Shown piece after piece: positions 51,896 to 60,284 of a stretch of 64,000 nt of DNA (position 1 is the first letter of the stretch; each line of letters begins with the position of its first letter). Under the pieces are notes generated by a model. It worked only from the letters and a program-made list of their open reading frames with translations. It made no database searches and was not told the DNA's origin. Origin of the DNA: Cryptosporangium arvum DSM 44712 (lineage in GTDB: Bacteria; Actinomycetota; Actinomycetes; Mycobacteriales; Cryptosporangiaceae); contig NZ_KK073874.1 in assembly GCF_000585375.1 (NCBI RefSeq), positions 4,154,001 through 4,218,000 of the forward strand, read 5' to 3'. A program made the position numbers and the translations under genes.

Positions 51896-52504
51896 TCAGC
51901 CCCGGTCGAGCAGGACCTCCGCGGCCCGGTCGGCGAGCCATTCCTTCGCCCGGTCGTAGGACCAGCCGTTGTCCCGGACCAGGGTCGGGAACGAATACAG
52001 GCCGAAGTAGAACCAGAGCACGTCGACGGCCGACTCGACCGTGGTGCCCGCGCGGAGCGCGCCGAGTTCCTGCAGCCGGGTGGCGGAGATCCGCAGGTTC
52101 GCGCGGTAGCCGCTGACCACGCGCTCGGTCTCGTCGGCGATCTCCGGCACGGTCGTCGCGGTCTCGAACATCAGCCGGATCACCCGGGCGTACTTCTCGT
52201 GGCCGTCGCCGGTGGCGGCGGCCACCAGGCCGATGATCCCGCGCGGGTCGGCCGCCGCGGCGGCGGTGGCGACGCTCTCGTCGATCTCGGTCGCGTTCGC
52301 CGACCGCTGGACCAGCGTACGCAGCAGCGTCGTCTTGTTGCCCACGCTCGTGTAGACGGTGGCGACCGCGACGCCGGCCCGCGCGGCCACGTCGTTCACG
52401 GTGGTCGACGCGTAGCCGTGCGCGCAGAACAGGTCGAGTGCGGCTTCGAGGATGACCGTGCGCGTGTACGCCGCGCTGTCCTGTCGACGGGTGGCCGGTG
52501 CCAT
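51896..52504 (-). CDS. TetR-family regulator
   Basis: 202 residues. Helix-turn-helix: VILEAALDLFCAHGYASTTV, VAARAGVAVATVYTSVGNKTTL. C-terminal domain has RVIRLMFETATTVPEIADE and DVLWFYFGLYSFPTL, a common actinobacterial TetR ligand domain. GTG at 52507 directly before the ATG is an alternative start. Divergent from the glycosyltransferase with a perfect 10-3-10 palindrome at that gene's start. Confidence 0.9.
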   Translation of the reverse strand: MAPATRRQDSAAYTRTVILEAALDLFCAHGYASTTVNDVAARAGVAVATVYTSVGNKTTLLRTLVQRSANATEIDESVATAAAAADPRGIIGLVAAATGDGHEKYARVIRLMFETATTVPEIADETERVVSGYRANLRISATRLQELGALRAGTTVESAVDVLWFYFGLYSFPTLVRDNGWSYDRAKEWLADRAAEVLLDRG

Positions 52505-52530
52505 CACCGAAGTCTAGAGGGGACCTCATT

Positions 52531-52553
52531 TCATCAGAATGCTATTCTGATGA
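52531..52553. promoter_or_regulatory. Perfect palindromic operator over the glycosyltransferase start
   Basis: Inverted repeat TCATCAGAAT-GCT-ATTCTGATGA, arms identical over 10 bp. It spans the ATG at 52550 and ends 3 bases before the second ATG at 52556, and lies 27 bp from the TetR start. Bound repressor would block initiation of the glycosyltransferase gene. Confidence 0.88.
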
Positions 52554-52555
52554 GT

Positions 52556-53695
52556 ATGAAGATCCTCTTCTCAACGTCGCCGGCCTTCGGGCATTTCATC
52601 CCGCTTTTGCCGTTGGCGCGGGCGTTACGGGCACAGGGCGACACGGTGGCGGTGCTATCGGCGGAGATCCTGCGTCCCGCCGTCGAACCCGAGGGGTTCA
52701 CGTTCCTGGCCGCCGGCGTCCCGATGGACGTGGCGCTGGCCGAGTCGATCCGCCGCACCGGCCACAGTGCCGCCGACGACCCGGAGCCCGAGGGCGTCGC
52801 CGGGCTCTTCGCCGGTGCCCTCCTCGACTTCGCCGCCGACGAGGCGTTGCGCGTCGCGGCCGAGTTCGCGCCCGACCTGATCGTCAACGAGTTCACCGAC
52901 TTCGTCGGCCCGCTGGTCGCCGAGTCGCTCGGCGTCCCGTCGGTCACGATGACGTTCGGCCCGCTGCTGCCGTCGATCTACACCGACGCGATGACCCGGA
53001 CGGTGGCGTCCCGCTACACCGACCGCGGGCTCACGCCGCCGGCCACCACCCCGTCGGGCCGGTTGCTGCTCGACGTGTGCCCGCCGCAGTTCCAGTTCGA
53101 GGGGGCGACGCCGCCGATCGAGTCGGTGCTGCTGCGCCCCGAGGCGCACCGCGTGCCGGGCCTCTCGGTGTCGCCGACCGGGCCGTCGCACCGGTCCCGG
53201 GTGCTCGTCACGTTCGGCACGGTCTTCACCGAGGTGGACGTCCTGCAGCCGATCCTCACCGCGCTCGCCGACGTCGACGTGGATCTGCTGGTGACGCTCG
53301 GCCTGTTCGCCAAGCCCGAACAGTTCGACGTAAACCCCGAGCGGGTGGAGTTCACCCCGTTCGTGCCGCTCGCGCAGCTGCTCGACGGCGTCGCGGCCGT
53401 GGTCAGCCACGGTGGGGCGGGCACGACGCTCGGCACGCTCTCGCGCGGGGTGCCGATGGTGATCGTGCCGCAGGGGGCCGACCAGTTCCTCCAGGCCGAT
53501 CGGATCGTCGCGTCCGGTGCCGGCCTCGCGCTGCCGGTGGGGGCCGCGGAGCCCGCGGCCGTCGCCGACGCGCTGCGCCGGGTGCTGGCCGAGGAGTCGT
53601 TCGCCGCGAAGGCGCGTGAGGTGCAGGCGGGGATCGCGGCGATGCCGTCGCCGGAGGAGATCGCGGCGCACCTGCGCACGATCGTCCGGCCCTAG
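52556..53695 (+). CDS. Macrolide-glycosyltransferase-type (MGT/GT1) glycosyltransferase
   Basis: 379 residues, GT-B fold. N-terminal KILFSTSPAFGHFIPLLPLA (start of acceptor domain), linker, then donor domain with RVLVTFGTVF, FTPFVPLAQLLDGVAAVVSH and the sugar-nucleotide site HGGAGTTLGTLSRGVPMVIVPQG (quoted in parts: HGGAGTTLG, VPQGADQ). Typical of actinobacterial enzymes that glucosylate macrolides, flavonoids or own antibiotics. ATG 52556 matches the family start; 52550 in frame is possible. Under TetR control; overlaps the convergent methyltransferase by 4 bp. Acceptor unknown; self-resistance or detoxification is plausible. Confidence 0.88.
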   Translation: MKILFSTSPAFGHFIPLLPLARALRAQGDTVAVLSAEILRPAVEPEGFTFLAAGVPMDVALAESIRRTGHSAADDPEPEGVAGLFAGALLDFAADEALRVAAEFAPDLIVNEFTDFVGPLVAESLGVPSVTMTFGPLLPSIYTDAMTRTVASRYTDRGLTPPATTPSGRLLLDVCPPQFQFEGATPPIESVLLRPEAHRVPGLSVSPTGPSHRSRVLVTFGTVFTEVDVLQPILTALADVDVDLLVTLGLFAKPEQFDVNPERVEFTPFVPLAQLLDGVAAVVSHGGAGTTLGTLSRGVPMVIVPQGADQFLQADRIVASGAGLALPVGAAEPAAVADALRRVLAEESFAAKAREVQAGIAAMPSPEEIAAHLRTIVRP

Positions 53696-54516
53696 GGTTT
53701 GCGGGCGACCGCGCCGTAGAGGGACACCGTCTCGTCGGCCGGCCGGTCGCCGTCCTCGGTGTCCTCGCGCCAGCGGGCCACCGTCACGATGCCGGGCTCG
53801 ACCAGCTCCAGGCCGTCGAAGAACCGGGCGAACGCCGCCCGGTCCCGATCCACCACCGGCGACTTCGACCGGGCGTCCCGCTTGGCCATCTCGGCGACGA
53901 CCTCCGGCGGGATGAAGTCGCCGGTGGCGTGGGTCAGGGCCAGGTAGCTGCCCGGCGGCAGCGCGTCGACGAGCTCGGCGACGTGCGTGTGGGCTCCGTC
54001 GGCGTCGGGGACGAAGTGCATGATCGCCAGCAGGGTCAGCCCGATCGGCCGGTCGAAGTCCAGCGTCTCGCGCGCCTCGGCGAGGATCCGGGCCGGGTCG
54101 CGGACGTCGGCGTCGACGTACGTCGTCACGCCCTGGTCGGTGCCGGTCAACAACGCGTTCGCGTGCGCCAGGACGATCGGGTCGTTGTCGACGTAGACGA
54201 CCCGGGCCGACGGGTCGACGTCCTGCGCCACCTCGTGCAGGTTCGGCGTGGTCGGAATCCCGGTGCCGACGTCGAGGAACTGGCGCAGGCCGGCGTCGGC
54301 GGCGAGGAACCGGACCGCGCGACGCAGGAACTTCCGGTTCTCCCGGGCCGCGATCACCATGCCCGGGAACGCCGCGGCGATCGCGTCACCGGATTCCCGG
54401 TCGGCCGCGAAGTTGTCCTTGCCGCCCAGCCAGTAGTTGTACCGCCGGGCGGGGTGCGCCACCGACGTGTCGATGTCCGGCAGTTTCCCGTCCAGCGGCA
54501 TGTTCGCACTCCACAT
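53692..54516 (-). CDS. SAM-dependent methyltransferase, DUF574/SAV2177 family
   Basis: 274 residues. Actinobacterial family with diagnostic HPARRYNYWLGGKDNFAADR near 20-40. SAM site FLDVGTGIPTTPNLHE at about 80, acidic VVYVDNDPIV, and VDADVRDP; later LLAIMHFVPD. Cytosolic; substrate of this large actinomycete family is unknown. Shares its stop with the end of the convergent glycosyltransferase (CTAG). Confidence 0.9.
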   Translation of the reverse strand: MWSANMPLDGKLPDIDTSVAHPARRYNYWLGGKDNFAADRESGDAIAAAFPGMVIAARENRKFLRRAVRFLAADAGLRQFLDVGTGIPTTPNLHEVAQDVDPSARVVYVDNDPIVLAHANALLTGTDQGVTTYVDADVRDPARILAEARETLDFDRPIGLTLLAIMHFVPDADGAHTHVAELVDALPPGSYLALTHATGDFIPPEVVAEMAKRDARSKSPVVDRDRAAFARFFDGLELVEPGIVTVARWREDTEDGDRPADETVSLYGAVARKP

Positions 54517-54540
54517 CGGCTCGTTCGGACGAAAGCCCGC

Positions 54541-55497
54541 TCATGGTACTGACCCGGCGCCGCGCGGTGACGCCGGTCGGAGCGCCCGGCGTACGGCGTC
54601 GCGCAGCCACTGGTGGGCGCCGTCGGCCGAGTGGCGCGGGTGCCAGGCCATGCTGATCGTCAGCGGCGGCAGGGTCACCGGGATCTCCACCAGGTCCAGC
54701 CCCAGCGCCCGGGCGGCGTCGGTGATCGGGGTCGGCGGTTCGCCCGGCCGCGCGACCGGCACCAGGCACACCACGTCGCTCGCCGCGGCCAGCGCCATCG
54801 CGGCCAGGTGTCCGGGCAGGACGGCGGTGACCCGCCGGGTGAGCCCGTGCCCGGCCAGCGCGGCGTCGAGCGGGCCGCTGAAGTGCCCGCGACGGCTGAC
54901 CACCACGTGGTCGGCCTCGGCCAGCCGCGCGGGGGTGACGGGCCCCTGGCCGAGCGGGTGCCCGGCCCGGACGCCGGCCGCGAACCGGAGCGTGACCAGC
55001 TCCTCGATCCGGGTCTCCGGATCGGAGTGGTCGACCGCGCCGATCTCGAGGTCGACCCGGCCGTCGCGCAGCGCCGGGCCGGCCTCCCCGTCCTCGGTCA
55101 GCACCCGCAGCGACACGCCCGGCGCCCGGCTCCGGGCCGGCCCGAGCAGCCCCGGCGCCAGCGCCGCACCGACCAGATCGGACGCCTGGACGGTGAACGT
55201 GCGCACCAGCGCGGCGGGGTCGACGTCGCCGCCGGGGGCGAGGAGGGCCTCCAGCCGGCCCACCACCGCCGCGGCCTCGTCCCGCAGCGCCTCGGCCCGG
55301 GGCGTGAGCACCATCGTCTGACCGGCCCGGACCAGCAGCGGATCACGCAGCACCCGCCGGAGCCGGGCCAGCGTGCGGCTCATCGCCGCCGGCGAGGTAC
55401 GCAGGCGGGCGGCGGCCAGGGTCACGCTGCACTCGGCCAGTAGAGCATCGAGCGCGACGGCGAGGTTGGCGTCCAGGTTCGGGCTGCTCACAGGCAT
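54541..55497 (-). CDS. LysR-family transcriptional regulator
   Basis: 318 residues. LysR helix-turn-helix: NLAVALDALLAECSVTLAAA, RLRTSPAAMSRTLARLRRVL, with DPLLVRAGQTMVLTPRA, then the substrate-binding-like effector domain (TFTVQASDLVGAALAP onward). ATG at 55497; GTG 55491 possible. Divergent from the darcynin-like gene at 55602 with 104 bp between, so that gene is the likely target. Confidence 0.9.
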   Translation of the reverse strand: MPVSSPNLDANLAVALDALLAECSVTLAAARLRTSPAAMSRTLARLRRVLRDPLLVRAGQTMVLTPRAEALRDEAAAVVGRLEALLAPGGDVDPAALVRTFTVQASDLVGAALAPGLLGPARSRAPGVSLRVLTEDGEAGPALRDGRVDLEIGAVDHSDPETRIEELVTLRFAAGVRAGHPLGQGPVTPARLAEADHVVVSRRGHFSGPLDAALAGHGLTRRVTAVLPGHLAAMALAAASDVVCLVPVARPGEPPTPITDAARALGLDLVEIPVTLPPLTISMAWHPRHSADGAHQWLRDAVRRALRPASPRGAGSVP

Positions 55498-55601
55498 GAT
55501 TCCACTTCGGGCAACGATCCTTTGCTGAAGTTCCCATTGTGGCCGGGGGGTGGTGGTTCGCACCCTGGAGCGGCACTGATCCCGCTCTTCGGAGGTAACC
55601 G

Positions 55602-55967
55602 ATGTCCACTGCCCCTACCGAGTCCCCGGTCACCGCGTTCATGTTGGTGAAGACGACCCCGGAGTGGCTCGCGATGACCGTGGCCGAACGTGTCCGGGCC
55701 TTCACCACCGACGTCGTCCCGGTGATCGAGGCCAGGACCCGCGGTGTCCGCTCCCGCTTCTACGACACCGAGTTCTACTCGGCCCGGGTCACCGACATCT
55801 GGGTCTGGGAGGCCGACGACCACGACGCCTACCGCCTCCTGATCGACGCGCTGCGCGAGACGCCGTTCTGGGACCGCTACTTCGAGGTGGTGGAGTTGCT
55901 GGTGGGCGTCGAGAACGGCTACGCCCGCACCTACGACCTCCCACCGGCCGCCACCCTCGCCACCTGA
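55602..55967 (+). CDS. Darcynin-like small protein
   Basis: 121 residues. [39 protein letters not shown] and [15 protein letters not shown] are typical of the darcynin family, small ferredoxin-fold proteins of unknown function. RBS GGAGGTAACC before the ATG at 55602 is strong. Probably LysR-controlled. Confidence 0.82.
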   Translation: MSTAPTESPVTAFMLVKTTPEWLAMTVAERVRAFTTDVVPVIEARTRGVRSRFYDTEFYSARVTDIWVWEADDHDAYRLLIDALRETPFWDRYFEVVELLVGVENGYARTYDLPPAATLAT

Positions 55968-55973
55968 GCGAAC

Positions 55974-56444
55974 TCAGAGTTCCTGGGCGGCCCAGCCCGG
56001 GGCGTCCAGGCGGATCGGGGAGTCGCCGACGAACTGGGCGAGCTGGGCCTCCAGGCGCTCGAGCTCCTCGACGCCCAGGCGGTCCGCCCAGCGGGCCCGC
56101 ACCTCGTCGAAGATCGCCTCGCCCGCACGCATCAGCGCCAGCCCGTGCTCGGTGATCTGGACGTGCTTGCGCCGGGCGTCGTCCGGGTGGGCCTCGGCGG
56201 TGACGTAGCCGCGGTCGAGGAGTACCGCGATCGTCTTCGCGGCGGCCTGCTTGGTGATCGCGAGCCGGCGGCCGAGCTCCGAGGCGTTGTCGGCGCCGGC
56301 CCGGATCGCGCGCATCGCGTACTCGTGCGACGGGCGTGAGTCGGGATAGCCGCGGGCGGCCAGCTCCCTGGTCACCTCGTCCACGAGGTTGCGGTAGCTG
56401 CCCAGCAGCAGCAAGGCGAGGTCGGCGCCCGAGCGAGAGGACAT
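55974..56444 (-). CDS. MarR-family transcriptional regulator
   Basis: 156 residues. Winged helix-turn-helix centre: NASELGRRLAITKQAAAKTI, VLLDRGYVTAEAHPDDARRK with the wing, ITEHGLALM. Start ATG at 56444 by family length; the open frame to 56501 would cross the operator. Divergent from an alpha/beta hydrolase with a pair of 11-bp palindromes between them. Confidence 0.9.
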   Translation of the reverse strand: MSSRSGADLALLLLGSYRNLVDEVTRELAARGYPDSRPSHEYAMRAIRAGADNASELGRRLAITKQAAAKTIAVLLDRGYVTAEAHPDDARRKHVQITEHGLALMRAGEAIFDEVRARWADRLGVEELERLEAQLAQFVGDSPIRLDAPGWAAQEL

Positions 56445-56470
56445 GGAGGCAGCGTAGGGGGCGTTGACAG

Positions 56471-56512
56471 AGACAACCAGGTTGACTACTTTAATAGCCA
56501 ACCTGGTTGTCT
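56471..56512. promoter_or_regulatory. Double MarR operator, 14-bp inverted arms
   Basis: AGACAACCAGGTTG (56471-56484) is repeated inverted as CAACCTGGTTGTCT (56499-56512). Each arm holds its own palindrome, CAACC-A-GGTTG and CAACC-T-GGTTG, 25 bp centre to centre. The 14-bp AT-rich spacer contains TTTAAT-like -10 sequence. It sits 18 bp before the hydrolase start. Confidence 0.9.
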
Positions 56513-56529
56513 ATTTTGGGAGGTGCGCC

Positions 56530-57393
56530 ATGGCGGCGACACTCGACGGCGTCACGCACCACACCGCGGGCGCCCTGCACTACGTCTCGGCCGGGACGAC
56601 CGGCTCGCCGATCCTGCTCGTGCACGGCTGGCCCGAGACCTGGTGGGCCTTCCGCGGGGTCATCCCGCTGCTGGCCGCCCACCACCGGGTGTTCGCGGTG
56701 GACCTGCGGGGCTTCGGCGACTCCGAGGCCGACCCCGGGGGTGATCACGACGTCGCCACCCTCGCCGAGGACCTGCACCGGCTGGTGGCCCACTTAGGCG
56801 TGGGTCCGGTGCACATGACCGGCCAGGACGTCACCGGAGGCCCGGTGTTCCGGTTCGCCGCCACGCACCCCGGGGACGTCCTCAGTGTCACCGCCGTCGA
56901 GACGACGCTCCCCGGGTACGGCCTGGAGAGGCTGGCCGACGTGCTCAACGGCGGCTCCTGGCACGTCGGGTTCCTCGCCGCTCCCGGGATCGCCGAGCTG
57001 TTCCTGGCCGGCCGGGAACGCACGATGATCGACTGGGCCGTCGACCTGATGACCGCGGTTCCGGGAGCGGTGACCGAGGCCGACCTCGACGAGTTCGTCC
57101 GGACCTACTCGCGCCCCGGCGGCTGGCGGGGCACCCAGGGGCTCTACCGCTCCTTGTTGGACGACGCCGCCCGCACCCGCGCGCTCGCCGAGTCGCAGCC
57201 GCTGACGATGCCGGTGCTCGCCGTCGACGGGATCAACGCGCCGCTCACCGAGACGACGATGCGCCAGGTCACGCGGGGTGACGTCCGCGCGGTCACGATC
57301 CCCGGCGTCGGACACCTCGTCGCGCAGGAGGCTCCGGCCGCGTTCGCCGCGACCGTCCACGAGTTCGTCGGGAGCGTCGACCGGAACCGGTGA
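56530..57393 (+). CDS. Alpha/beta hydrolase, epoxide-hydrolase/haloalkane-dehalogenase-like
   Basis: 287 residues. Start ATG at 56530 after GGGAGGTGCG. Oxyanion HGWPETWWAF, nucleophile Asp in TGQDVTGG (the Asp at this position marks epoxide hydrolase or dehalogenase chemistry rather than esterase Ser), cap domain about 130-205, catalytic His in GVGHLVAQEAP. MarR-regulated, so probably inducible detoxification of an epoxide or halide. Confidence 0.88.
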   Translation: MAATLDGVTHHTAGALHYVSAGTTGSPILLVHGWPETWWAFRGVIPLLAAHHRVFAVDLRGFGDSEADPGGDHDVATLAEDLHRLVAHLGVGPVHMTGQDVTGGPVFRFAATHPGDVLSVTAVETTLPGYGLERLADVLNGGSWHVGFLAAPGIAELFLAGRERTMIDWAVDLMTAVPGAVTEADLDEFVRTYSRPGGWRGTQGLYRSLLDDAARTRALAESQPLTMPVLAVDGINAPLTETTMRQVTRGDVRAVTIPGVGHLVAQEAPAAFAATVHEFVGSVDRNR

Positions 57394-57404
57394 GCGGCCC
57401 GGGC

Positions 57405-58331
57405 TCAGGGGAACATCGTCACCAGCGCGGGCTCGTGGAACTTCACGACGCGCGAGACGCCGGTGGCGGTGGGGGAGAGCACCACCACGCCGTCGGGCGC
57501 GCCGCGGTGATGGACGGCGGCGGGCTGGCCGTTGGCCGTGGTGGGGATCATCCGCCAGTCGCCAGGGCTCCCCAGGACGTAGCGCTCGAGCAGGCCGACA
57601 CAGTGGTCCCGGCCGGCCTGCCAGTCGGCGAACGGCGTCGCCTCCAGCGTGGCGTCGGTACGCAGCACGCGCTCCAGCAGGTTCGCGTCGGACCGCTCGA
57701 AGGCCGCGATGTAGCCGTCGAGCAGCGCGCGGGCCCGCGGGTCGGTCGGTTCGAGCAGGTCGTCCGGCTGCGGGTCCAGTTCGTCCAGCCGGGCCCGGGC
57801 GCGCTGCAGCCCGCTCTTGACCGCCGCGGTGGTGGTGCCGAGGATCTCCGCGGTCTCGGCGGCGGAGAACGCCAGCACCTCGCGCAGCAGGAGAATCGCG
57901 CGCTGACGGGCGGGCAGGTGCTGCAGGCCGGCGATCAGCGCCAGCCGCAGCGTCTCGCGCCGGACCACCACGGCGGCCGGGTCGTCAGCCGGTGCGGAGA
58001 TCCAGGCGTCCGGGAACGGCTCCAGCCACGCGGCGTCCACCGGGCGGGGCGGCCGGGTGGGATCGGCGGACGGCCCGGCGAGACCGGAGGGCAGCAGGCG
58101 GATCACGCGCGGCTCCACGGCCGTCAGGCAGACGTTCGTGGCGATCCGGTGGAGCCAGGACCGGACCGACGCGCGGCCCTCGAAGCCGGCGTACGCACGC
58201 CAGGCCCGCAGGTAGGTCTCCTGCACCAGATCCTCGGCGTCGTGCGCCGAGCCGACCATCCGGTAGCAGTGCGCCAGCAACTCCCGGCGGTAGCGCCCGG
58301 TCTCGGCCGCGAACCCGTCCCGATCGGTCAC
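57405..58331 (-). CDS. ECF41-like RNA polymerase sigma factor with SnoaL-like C-terminal domain
   Basis: 308 residues. Sigma-2 region: YRRELLAHCYRMVGSAHDAE, DLVQETYLRAWRAY; linker with AWLEPFPDAWI; sigma-4 region: LPARQRAILLLREVLAFSAA, TAAVKSGLQRARARL. The last about 110 residues (LLDGYIAAFERSDANLLERV) form a SnoaL-like domain typical of ECF41/SigJ. These sigma factors use that domain instead of an anti-sigma factor. GTG start overlaps the upstream quinone-oxidoreductase stop, in keeping with ECF41 clusters that include oxidoreductases. Confidence 0.92.
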   Translation of the reverse strand: MTDRDGFAAETGRYRRELLAHCYRMVGSAHDAEDLVQETYLRAWRAYAGFEGRASVRSWLHRIATNVCLTAVEPRVIRLLPSGLAGPSADPTRPPRPVDAAWLEPFPDAWISAPADDPAAVVVRRETLRLALIAGLQHLPARQRAILLLREVLAFSAAETAEILGTTTAAVKSGLQRARARLDELDPQPDDLLEPTDPRARALLDGYIAAFERSDANLLERVLRTDATLEATPFADWQAGRDHCVGLLERYVLGSPGDWRMIPTTANGQPAAVHHRGAPDGVVVLSPTATGVSRVVKFHEPALVTMFP

Positions 58332-59320
58332 GGCACCAGCGCCAGTTTCCCGACGGTCGTGCGGGCCTCCAGCGCCGCCAGCACGCGCGGTCCCTCGGCC
58401 AGGTCGTGGACGGCCGGTGCGCCGGGGACGAGCACGCCGGCGGCGGCCAGCGCGGACAGTTCCGCCATGACCTCACCGAAGATCCGCGGCGCGCGGCCGA
58501 TCAGCACCCCGAGGTTGAGGCCGATGACGTGCACCTGGTGGTCGTAGACCAGGCCCCGGTTGCTCAGCACGGCGTCGCCGCCGGCCAGGCCGTAGACGAC
58601 GACCCGGCCGGTGACCGGCGTGGCCACGGCCAGGCTCGCGGCGAACGCCGTACCGCCGGCCGATTCGAGCACCAGGTCGACACCCTTTCCGCCGGTCAGC
58701 TCGCGCACCGGCCCGGTGAGGTCGCCGTCGGACGAGTCCAGGACGTGGTCGGCGCCCAGGGCCGACACTACGTCGTGCTTGCCCGGCGAGGCGGCCGCGA
58801 TCACCGTCGCCCCGTAGTGCTTGGCGAGGCGGACCGCGGCCTGGCCGGTCCCGCCGGCCGCGGCGTGGATCAGCACGGTCTGTCCGGCGGCCAGCCGGCC
58901 GAAGGGCTTGAGTGCGGCCAGCGCGGTGGGCCAGTTCACGACCAGGCCCAGCGCGTCCCGGTCCCGCCAGCCCGGCGGCACCGGCACGGCGGCCGCTGCG
59001 GGCAGGGCCAGGTACTCGGCGAACGCGCCCTCCCCGATCCCGGTGACGCGCGCGCCGAGCGGCGGGTCGCTCACCCCGGTGCCGGCCGCGACGACCTCGC
59101 CGACCGCCTCGAAGCCGGCCACGAACGGCGGACGCGGATCGCCCGGGAACGCCTCCCGGGACCGCATGACGTCGCGGAAGTTGACGCCCGCGGCGGAGAC
59201 CCGGATCAGGACCTCGCCCGGCCCCGGGCCCGGCACCGGCGCGTCGGGGACCAGCCGGAGCGCCTGCGGGCCGTCGAGTGACATCTGCCGGAGTGCGCGC
59301 ATGGTGGGGGGAGTGTTCAT
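58328..59320 (-). CDS. Zinc-less quinone oxidoreductase-like dehydrogenase
   Basis: 330 residues. GroES-like N domain with AGVNFRDVMRSREAFPGDP, GFEAVGEVVAAG; NADPH motif HAAAGGTGQAAVRLAKHYGA near 155; no zinc ligands. ATG at 59320 preferred. Followed by the sigma factor (GTGA overlap). Divergent from the SRPBCC/ArsR operon; two ArsR-type palindromes lie in the gap, one nearer this gene. Confidence 0.88.
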   Translation of the reverse strand: MNTPPTMRALRQMSLDGPQALRLVPDAPVPGPGPGEVLIRVSAAGVNFRDVMRSREAFPGDPRPPFVAGFEAVGEVVAAGTGVSDPPLGARVTGIGEGAFAEYLALPAAAAVPVPPGWRDRDALGLVVNWPTALAALKPFGRLAAGQTVLIHAAAGGTGQAAVRLAKHYGATVIAAASPGKHDVVSALGADHVLDSSDGDLTGPVRELTGGKGVDLVLESAGGTAFAASLAVATPVTGRVVVYGLAGGDAVLSNRGLVYDHQVHVIGLNLGVLIGRAPRIFGEVMAELSALAAAGVLVPGAPAVHDLAEGPRVLAALEARTTVGKLALVP

Positions 59321-59397
59321 CGGTGGTGGGCCTCGGTCTTCTCGGGGAGTGGACGTCTCCCTGTACAGACCGGCGCCGGACCTCAAAGGAATCGATG

Positions 59398-59414
59398 TGC
59401 AACCAAGGGTTGCG
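59398..59414. promoter_or_regulatory. ArsR-type operator A
   Basis: GCAACC-AAG-GGTTGC inverted repeat (outer pair T/G mismatched), 45 bp upstream of the second copy, between the quinone oxidoreductase and SRPBCC genes. Confidence 0.75.
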
Positions 59415-59442
59415 CTTGGCGTCGCCGGCTGGGTAGGCTTCC

Positions 59443-59459
59443 TGCAACCAACGGTTGCA
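59443..59459. promoter_or_regulatory. ArsR-type operator B
   Basis: TGCAACC-AAC-GGTTGCA, perfect 7-3-7 palindrome, ending just before the AGGAGG ribosome site of the SRPBCC gene at 59470. Probably bound by the ArsR-type protein encoded in the same operon. Confidence 0.85.
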
Positions 59460-59469
59460 GGAGGATGTC

Positions 59470-59931
59470 ATGGAGTACGGAGAGATCGCCCGCGAGATCT
59501 ACGTCGACGCGTCGCCCGAGGTCGTGTTCGACGTGGTGAGCAGCCCGCAGCACCTGGCGCGGTGGTGGCCGGACGCCGCCCGGTTCGAGCCGGCGCCCGG
59601 CGCGATCGGTGAGATCACCTTCGGCGACCCCGGCGCCGGGGGCAAGGCGGTGCCGTTCACCGTGGTCGACGCGGTGCCGCCACGCACCTTCTCGTTCCGG
59701 TGGGCGCATCCGGCCGACCGGCCCGCGACCGAGCGCAACTCGCTGCTGGTCACGTTCGACCTGCGGCCGTCCGGGGCGGGCACGGTCCTGGCGTTCCGCG
59801 AGACCGGTTTCCGGGAGCAGGGCTGGGAGGCCGCGGTGCTCGAGCAGCAGTACCGCGAGCACGTCACCGGCTGGGACCACTTCCTGCCCCGCCTGGCCCC
59901 CTACGCCGTGACGCTCCAGGTGCGGCCGTGA
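59470..59931 (+). CDS. AHSA1/SRPBCC-family protein
   Basis: 153 residues. EIAREIYVDASPEVVFDVVS, HLARWWPDAARF, then the beta sheet and a C-terminal helix (YREHVTGWDHFLPRL). AHSA1-like SRPBCC proteins are typically paired with ArsR regulators in actinobacteria, as here. AGGAGG eight bases before ATG 59470. Overlaps the regulator by 4 bp (GTGA). Ligand unknown. Confidence 0.88.
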   Translation: MEYGEIAREIYVDASPEVVFDVVSSPQHLARWWPDAARFEPAPGAIGEITFGDPGAGGKAVPFTVVDAVPPRTFSFRWAHPADRPATERNSLLVTFDLRPSGAGTVLAFRETGFREQGWEAAVLEQQYREHVTGWDHFLPRLAPYAVTLQVRP

Positions 59932-60281
59932 CGTCGCTCGCGGCGGTCGACGACGACCTGTGGTCGGCGATCGGGGACCCCACCCGGCGCCGGATGCTCG
60001 ACCTGCTGCTCGCCGACGGGGGCGGCACCGCCACCTCACTCGGCCACCGGCTGCCGGTGACCCGCCAGGCGGTCGCCAAGCACCTCGGCGTGCTCGACCG
60101 GGCCGGTCTGGTCCGGTCGACCCCGGCCGGCCGGGAACGGCGCTACCGGGTCGACGACGCGCAACTGGCCCGCGCCGTGGCCCAGCTGACCGCGGTCGGG
60201 ACCGCCTGGGACGCCCGCCTGCACCGGATCAAGCAGATCGCCGAAGCCATTCAGCGCGGCGCAACGGATACGGAGGACTAG
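59928..60281 (+). CDS. ArsR-family regulator
   Basis: 117 residues from GTG at 59928. LWSAIGDPTRRRMLDLLLAD, VTRQAVAKHLGVLDRAGLV, GRERRYRVDD: winged helix without the metal-binding Cys motif, so it is the non-metal subgroup found with SRPBCC genes. Flanked on both sides by SRPBCC genes; autoregulation through palindromes at 59398 and 59443 is likely. Confidence 0.9.
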   Translation: MTSLAAVDDDLWSAIGDPTRRRMLDLLLADGGGTATSLGHRLPVTRQAVAKHLGVLDRAGLVRSTPAGRERRYRVDDAQLARAVAQLTAVGTAWDARLHRIKQIAEAIQRGATDTED

Positions 60282-60284
60282 GGA

